Part shown: positions 5,953 to 7,035 of the stretch, piece by piece
How positions within the stretch are numbered: position 1 is the first letter of the stretch
Layout of the letters: each line of letters begins with the position of its first letter
The notes under the pieces: generated by a model
Seen by the model: the letters and a program-made list of their open reading frames with translations, nothing else
Databases searched by the model: none
What the model was told of the DNA's origin: nothing
Program-made: the position numbers and the translations under genes
Assembly: GCA_021848765.1 (NCBI GenBank)
Contig: JAJZTU010000164.1
Span: 585-7,619 of the forward strand
Origin: Bacillota bacterium
Lineage (GTDB): Bacteria > Bacillota > GCA-003054495 > Carboxydocellales > JAJZTU01
Direction of reading: 5' to 3'
Length of the DNA: 7,035 nt

Positions 5953-6663
5953 TTACGAAGCAGGTTGTGGAGCAATGTACAGTGTTCCGTCCGCTTCCAC
6001 CGCAGCCAGGAAAATATCTTCCGGTCGTCCATAACCTTTTTGTCTGATTAGGGCCAGCAGCCAGTTTAGGTCCTGACCCAGCTCACTCAGGTTAACCGCT
6101 TCCACTTTTCCGTCATAGATCAGGACTGTTGGCAGTGTGACGGGTTTTGGCGGCAATTTCATCTGCTTGCGGTTGAGCGGCAAAAACTGTGGCTTTTTAC
6201 TGACACTGATTTTTCCGGTTACCTCCAGGACCGCCGAGGCTACTTCGGAAAGGTTTTGCGCCCCTTTAAGCCTTAACTGACCCATCAGATTATCCATAGT
6301 CACCGTGGATTTCAATAGGTTTTTCTTAGACACCTGCCCGTTCTCAACGAGAGTAATGGGTTTACGGTCAATTCCCCAGGGCCATTTCAGATCCAGGTAG
6401 GACCAGAGGATATTCATCCCCGCATAAACGAAAATAATCACCAGACCTGAGGTCAGGGAGGCCTGCGGGTTTACCATCCGTACAGCAGCAAGGCTCACGA
6501 TCCCTGCAGCCACCAGGTAGTTATGCCCGGACAGGATACCGATCTGGCGTTTACCCATAAGCCTGGTAGCGGTAATCAGGGCAAAATAAAGCAGGGTTGT
6601 CCTGATAGCAAAGGCCCAAAATGGTAGGTCAGGGCCTCCACTGAAAATCTTCTGTATTTCCAC
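5953..6663 (-). CDS. DUF421/YetF-family membrane protein (canonical copy)
   Basis: A 236-residue protein with three predicted membrane segments (about 14-34, 46-63 and 70-90). The family hallmark RLMGKRQIGILSGHNYL (34-50) follows the first segment. The soluble domain contains KPITLVENGQV (101-111), NLMGQLRLKG (125-134), EVASAVLEVTGKISV (140-154) and the second module LPTVLIYDGKV to DGTLYI. The start is GTG with AAGGGGG 8 nt upstream; the overlapping ATG two bases into that interval is out of frame. The Shine-Dalgarno overlaps the TAA of the upstream membrane gene (14-nt gap). Paralogous to the next gene, it makes a tandem pair that may form a hetero-oligomer. Biochemical role is unknown. Confidence 0.92.
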   Translation of the reverse strand: MEIQKIFSGGPDLPFWAFAIRTTLLYFALITATRLMGKRQIGILSGHNYLVAAGIVSLAAVRMVNPQASLTSGLVIIFVYAGMNILWSYLDLKWPWGIDRKPITLVENGQVSKKNLLKSTVTMDNLMGQLRLKGAQNLSEVASAVLEVTGKISVSKKPQFLPLNRKQMKLPPKPVTLPTVLIYDGKVEAVNLSELGQDLNWLLALIRQKGYGRPEDIFLAAVEADGTLYIAPQPAS

Positions 6664-6677
6664 TCCATCTACCCCCT

Positions 6678-7035
6678 TTAACCCGCTTTTTCCAGCAGCT
6701 TGCGCATAACCACTGCAGCTATGATTATAGCAATACCGGTTGCCAGATGTAGGTTGGACATAATCAAGGTCTCCCTGGTTGTTCTAGCCAAAGCTAGGTC
6801 ATTTTCCTGATTTTTGGGTGTTGATGGACTGATTAGATATTTCATTTTTGGCCCGTAATAATAGATTTTGGCAAAAAGGATAACTACCAAAGCAGCCACC
6901 AGGAGCAGCTTTACAGAAAGCATCACCCCAGCAGGCTTTACGGCCAGGGGAGCAAGGTCCTTCCACTTGCCCACTGCTCCATAGATCCCGGTAGCAGTTA
7001 ATACCACCAGACTAGTCCAGGTAAGGGGTGCAAAG
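6678..7035 (-). CDS. CopD-like integral membrane protein (5' end cut by window edge)
   Basis: The frame is open to the right edge, so the N-terminus is missing; 118 residues are visible. There are three predicted membrane segments: one ending VVLTATGIYGAV, one around SVKLLLVAALVVILFAKIYY, and a last one in HLATGIAIIIAAVVMRKLL, followed by a short basic C-terminus KAG. The pattern FAPLTWTSLVVLTATGIYG, a loop, then K-rich helix and a final helix resembles the C-terminal half of CopD-domain membrane proteins, which have been linked to copper uptake in other bacteria. No metal-binding histidines or methionines stand out in the visible part, so copper transport is not supported here. A GTG at 7007 is an internal Val in a membrane helix and is not the start. 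It is the first visible gene of the operon with the two DUF421 genes. Confidence 0.65.
   Translation of the reverse strand, partial: FAPLTWTSLVVLTATGIYGAVGKWKDLAPLAVKPAGVMLSVKLLLVAALVVILFAKIYYYGPKMKYLISPSTPKNQENDLALARTTRETLIMSNLHLATGIAIIIAAVVMRKLLEKAG

Overview
The window looks like chromosomal DNA of an anaerobic, spore-forming Firmicute, probably a Clostridia/Peptococcaceae-type organism. It carries amino-acid fermentation genes under a sigma-54 activator, strong AGGAGG-type ribosome binding sites, and small spore-coat-like, DUF1540 and DUF421 genes. The organism is inferred from gene content only. Every convincing gene lies on the minus strand, so transcription runs from right to left.

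Left part (1-4330), a lysine-fermentation module. In transcription order it holds a RocR-like sigma-54 enhancer-binding protein with PAS, AAA+ and Fis-type HTH domains (4132-2543), lysine 2,3-aminomutase kamA (2359-1058), and L-erythro-3,5-diaminohexanoate dehydrogenase kdd (976 to the left edge, 3' end cut off). KamA makes beta-lysine and Kdd oxidises the 3,5-diamino acid later in the same pathway. The 5,6-aminomutase, cleavage and CoA-transfer genes are not in the window and could lie beyond the left edge. A near-consensus -24/-12 promoter (2448-2463) precedes kamA. Just upstream of it, six degenerate 16-bp tandem repeats (2492-2586) run into the 3' end of the activator gene. The activator has its own extended -10 promoter (4227-4235), next to three TGCC-N8-GGCA palindromes (4242-4309). 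Together these suggest a self-contained circuit: the activator is made from a sigma-A promoter, perhaps autoregulated at the palindromes, and switches on kamA-kdd through sigma-54.

Middle (4331-4500). This is non-coding, apart from a possible decayed coding fragment, and holds a perfect 19-bp-arm hairpin (4424-4468) that probably terminates transcription arriving from the right.

Right part (4501-7035), a likely spore or membrane locus. In transcription order it holds the end of a CopD-like membrane protein (cut by the right edge), two tandem DUF421/YetF-family membrane proteins with stop codons overlapping the next ribosome binding site, two short helical CotF-like proteins, and a Cys-rich DUF1540 protein. 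The first three form a tight operon. The last three are closely spaced and end at the hairpin. The sequence does not settle whether all six share one transcript.
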